Notes under the pieces: model-generated
Database searches by the model: none
What the model saw: only the letters and a program-made list of their open reading frames with translations
Told to the model about the DNA's origin: nothing
Made by a program: the position numbers and the translations under genes
Part shown: one piece after another, positions 41,575 through 44,975 of the stretch
How the letters are laid out: every line of letters begins with the position of its first letter
Numbering within the stretch: position 1 is the first letter of the stretch
Source: Chara braunii
Taxonomy: Eukaryota; Streptophyta; Charophyceae; Charales; Characeae
Assembly: GCA_003427395.1 (NCBI GenBank)
Contig: BFEA01000270.1
Location: 1,364,341 to 1,409,315, forward strand
Direction of reading: 5' to 3'
Length of the DNA stretch: 44,975 bases

Positions 41575-41965
41575 TATGTCTGGGAGATCGACGTCCCGAT
41601 GCCCGACACGTATACGAGTCAGTTTCAGGCGTTTCACCACGCGTATGCCTATGCTATAGCGACCAAGCCAATACCCTCAACAGACTTACCTCTGTGGTTG
41701 CAAGTAAAAACTCTCGCATATGGGCCGGGAGCTCAGCCGGGATATGCCTACCTAAGGGTGGTGACGCCCCTCAACTAAAGGTGAGTTGTACCTCACAGAG
41801 CTTTGTCTTATCGCAGAGAGTCGCGAGAGGTATATCTGGCGCACACGGTCGTAGCGGTATATCCGCATAGTCCATGCAATACCTTAATCCTGCGTGACAT
41901 TAACGTGAGGTTCTATGTTCGCTGCAGGGTGTGGGACCGGTGTAACCCAACAACACGACCGTTCT
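41575..41965 (+). repeat. Interspersed 'repeat R', copy 3
   Basis: Contains CCGATGCCCGACACGTATACG, GTCAGTTTCAGGCGTTTCACC, CGTATGCCTATGCTATAGCG, GAGCTCAGCCGGGATATGCC, TAAGGGTGGTGACGCCCC, GAGAGGTATA and TAACGTGAGGTTC in the order of copies 1 and 2. Open frames of 119 and 71 codons cross it. The shorter one shares GYAYLRVVT with copy 2, but neither gives a known domain. Confidence 0.75.
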
Positions 41966-42413
41966 TCGCCGTGTGATTGTGATGATCGAGCGGCTGAAAA
42001 GGTACCGCTGTCATTTTACGCCCCTAAGCCTGCTCTATCAAAAGAGTAAGCCCAGTCAGCAGACTTCATTCTCGATCCCCTCATCCATGATATATCAAGT
42101 CGACACGTTTAGCTATTGGGCTAGCTCTTGCTTTTGGTAAAGCAAGAGCAACCCTTCTATATGAACGACTTAGTCACCAGTAATCGGTCTACCTGTGGCC
42201 GAGTAAGCTTTGTCTGTCTGTCCTATTCCGAGGGACAGGTGCCCATCAACGACTTGAAGGTCACCCAGTCGGGCAGGCAACGACGCTGATTTCCCGACCC
42301 TCCGTGCGAACTTAAACTCCTTGGGTCCAATAATATAAAAAAATAAACAAATAGGCATCTCATTTCCCCCACACAACGACCTCACACTCGGTGCGACCGT
42401 TCTTTTTACCCTT
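41966..42413. other. GC-richer island with perfect 11-bp hairpin
   Basis: GCTCTTGCTTT (42124-42134) and AAAGCAAGAGC (42139-42149) form a perfect stem with loop TGGT. A 71-codon minus-strand frame at 42170-42385 contains KEFKFARRVGKSASLPARLG, not assignable to a family. Its look (dense structure, higher GC than both flanks) would fit organelle-derived RNA, but I cannot confirm that. Confidence 0.4.
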
Positions 42414-42911
42414 CAACAGAAAAATTCCCACGAGAAATGGAAGTTCAAAAAACATTCCATAAAAAAAAAACCTTCATATTTATAAATTATCATTCCAATG
42501 GTCGTCCAATTCTAAAATTTTCAATTTTATTTGATAAGTTCCCGTCTAAATATGAGTTTTTCCTTCCAACTACATCTATTTCATCAAGATGGAATGCAAT
42601 TTTGGACGAGTTTATGAAATATTTTAATTAAATTTTCATTCTACTACAACAAATATCTTCTAATTTGGATTGGATTAACCTATTTATGACAGTCCAATTA
42701 AAATACTTCATGAACTCATCCAGACTTTCATTCCATCTCTAGCATGCAGTCCAAATAAGAAGGGATACCCTATTCTTGGAATGAAAGTTTGCAAGTAAGA
42801 TGAAAATTTTTAAAATTTATATGACATATTTCAAGATGGAATGAAAATTTGAAATTTAGATTGTAATTTTACTACAGAATGATTATTTCATTCTAGGAAA
42901 ATTTTTCGTTG
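42414..42911 (-). mobile_element. TA-type MITE, copy 2 (498 bp, inverted)
   Basis: The reverse complement follows copy 1 (22578-23106) from end to end: CAACGAAAAATTTTCC, TAGTAAAATTACA, CAAGAATAGGGTATCCCTTC, GATGAGTTCATGAA, AATAGGTTAATCCAATC, AACTCGTCCA and TCGTGGGAATTTTTCTGTTG. It has the same internal inverted pair. The flanks are TT rather than TA, so the target duplication is less clear than in copy 1. Confidence 0.88.
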
Positions 42912-44975
42912 TTCCTAGACCCTGAATCGCGTGACTATATAGGTTTAGATTTATTACTTCATCGGTTGTGCGTCACTGCGACCTTATCAGAACGGAATAT
43001 AGTTTGTCACAATGTTATTCTCAGATGTCGTCACACATTCGGTTTTTAGTTAAAAAAATAATTTTAGTCTCTCAGTCGTAGATCATGTTTGAATAAAATT
43101 CCTACAAACACTTCAACCTCATCAATTCAAAATTTTTCACAAACGTCGGACAACATTTGACATTCAAAATATCAAGCGGATACCCTTATAAGGGTTTCTG
43201 CTCCGACAACGTGCTATTTTGAAAGGTCAATATACATATAACAATAAAATAGTAAAGAACAACACCAACATATATCACTTCAAACAATGATACACGTATT
43301 GTATCAATTCCAACATATACACAACATGTAGATCAAAATCTTTCAAAAAATCACTACTCGATCCGAATATTAACGAAATTTCAAAAAATAGTACAACATA
43401 ACAAACGATGATATAAGTTATATATAATATCACTACCAGATAATAAATTTAATAAACATCTACCATATATTGTCTACATAAAATATAGATGCAAAAAAAT
43501 ATATATATCAAATGGGGCATTCATATACATACTCGATACAATTCGATCAATCGATAAAATTTGCCCACATTAAAGTCATTAGATAAAAAACAACAGTCTC
43601 TATATTAAACCAACTACCAGATATATCATTTGTTAAACTTCCTCCAGAACAATTGGTTAACAAACTTTCAGTTTAAAATATAAATTAGCCTAAAAATATA
43701 TAGCAGTTTTAATATTAAAATACAAACAATAATCACAAATTTATTTTTATAGATGTACAAACAACTAATTCATCACATGTAATTTACGTTCATCACAATT
43801 CTCATTTTCATCTTTTATTGAAACAACATGTTACGAAGTTCAAGAAGAAATATTAACGTCTTTAGTAGTTGCTGAATGATTTTCAAATTTCACAACAAAA
43901 CAAAAAAAACGCAATATTCTATAACGATAATACATTTTAGTTTTTGAAGTACTTAACAAAAAACACTAGCAATTTTAAAACCATACACGAATGACTTATC
44001 ATTTTTTTAAAAGTAAGATGAATCGATCATTGAAAAAAATGAAACGTTACACAAACTCCCAAACAAATTACTAGAAAACAAATCATAATAGAATACAATA
44101 CTAATGAGATTAATTACAAAAACTCATCTTTTGAAAAACCTACAAATAACAACGAAAACGTTTTCATACAAAACAATTTCGAAAATAACAAAAAATTACA
44201 ATATAATACAAAATCTAAAAATATTATAAACATTGAAAATACATTAATTTGCAAATTTATTTTTTTTATACAACACTATGGTTGGATAGTGACAACATAA
44301 AAAATTAAATGAATGAATCATTAAAAAAAATAGAATCGTGCTTACAACTGAAGATTTTTTCTATACATGTTGTACACAATCAAGTGATTTGAAAAAAAAC
44401 TCAACAATATATTGTCAAAAGAATGAATAATGCACCCTTATCCACATTTCATTATTATTTTTTCCGTGTCACATTAATGGTAACCATTGGATATGAGGAT
44501 ATATAAATTTAGTTAAACCACTTATAACCTATAATGATAGTAAATAAAACATTAATGAATAATGCTTTGATAAAATTCAAAGATGGATTACCATTCAAAC
44601 AAATATAAAAAACACACAATCATTTTATATCCATCGGCTTTTTCAATAAAATAAAACAAATTGTGAATTATTCATGTTACTAATCATAAAATATTTATTT
44701 GTTAAAAATTCACAAAACAATATCAATAATTTCACATAAATGATATATTATACTATAGATTCCTCCTACGTCATGAACTAAAGACAAATGAACTACAAGA
44801 ACTATATCCACACCCACATAAATTTTATATACCACAAAAATATATTTGCAAACAATTTTAACAAATAACAAATGCAATATAACAAGAAACAAATGTTCTT
44901 AAAATAACATAAAATCTCTATTAAGAAAAAAAAAAAAAAAATTACCCATGCAAGGACCAGAGAAGGTCCCGGTAA
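42912..44975. other. AT-rich, no gene recognised
   Basis: About 2 kb of very AT-rich DNA with A-runs and ATATAT tracts, ending near an A-run at 44925-44940. Frames are short and Ile/Lys/Asn-rich. No element ends are identified. Confidence 0.55.

Overview
The window is eukaryotic nuclear-type DNA with no intact protein-coding gene that I can defend. It holds stacked repeats, non-autonomous transposons, small-RNA-derived sequence and several hairpin-rich arrays, plus two runs of N. The best taxonomic clue is a set of U6 snRNA copies whose 3' half reads like plant/green-lineage U6 (ACACGCACAAATCGAGA, then a GGTCC end) rather than animal U6. I infer a streptophyte, possibly a charophyte alga with a large repeat-rich genome; species-level assignment is a guess.

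Layout. 1-3.88 kb: a CA microsatellite, then a 3.7-kb satellite built from 5-base words. 3.9-8.6 kb: a small minisatellite, two tRNA-headed SINEs (one with a 15-bp target duplication), three U6-like copies, a 460-bp MITE with 17-bp perfect inverted ends, and two 113-nt foldback elements on either side of it. 8.6-10.7 kb: purine-rich, (ATC)n and (CT)n low complexity, plus a decayed hammerhead ribozyme motif. 11-17.5 kb: a fourth U6 fragment, a gap, one copy of an interspersed repeat ('repeat R') and long unassigned AT-rich DNA. 17.5-24 kb: two hAT-like elements, an AT-rich 120-bp tandem array, and two hairpin arrays (D/E and A) with diverging leader elements. 25.8-28.6 kb: a pyrimidine-rich CCCGACC satellite, a gap, and a 324-bp tandem duplication. 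31.9-34.4 kb: hairpin array B, interrupted by a group II intron maturase (domain X) fragment. 36.5-37.4 kb: a cluster of hammerhead motifs, one apparently intact. 38.0-40.6 kb: hairpin array C. The last 4 kb is AT-rich with another copy of repeat R and an inverted copy of a MITE found 19 kb upstream.

The most interesting signals are two. First, four arrays (A, B, C, D/E) consist of many hairpins spaced roughly 60-110 bp apart. In each array the loop motif is conserved, while the stems vary from unit to unit and stay complementary, with paired A-U to G-C exchanges visible by eye. Arrays A, B and D/E are each preceded, in their own orientation, by a related leader hairpin. Second, a type III hammerhead ribozyme with all core residues and an 8-bp stem III lies on the minus strand at 37350-37406, beside degenerate copies, which recalls plant retrozymes. 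These are readings by eye; no folding, alignment or database search was run.
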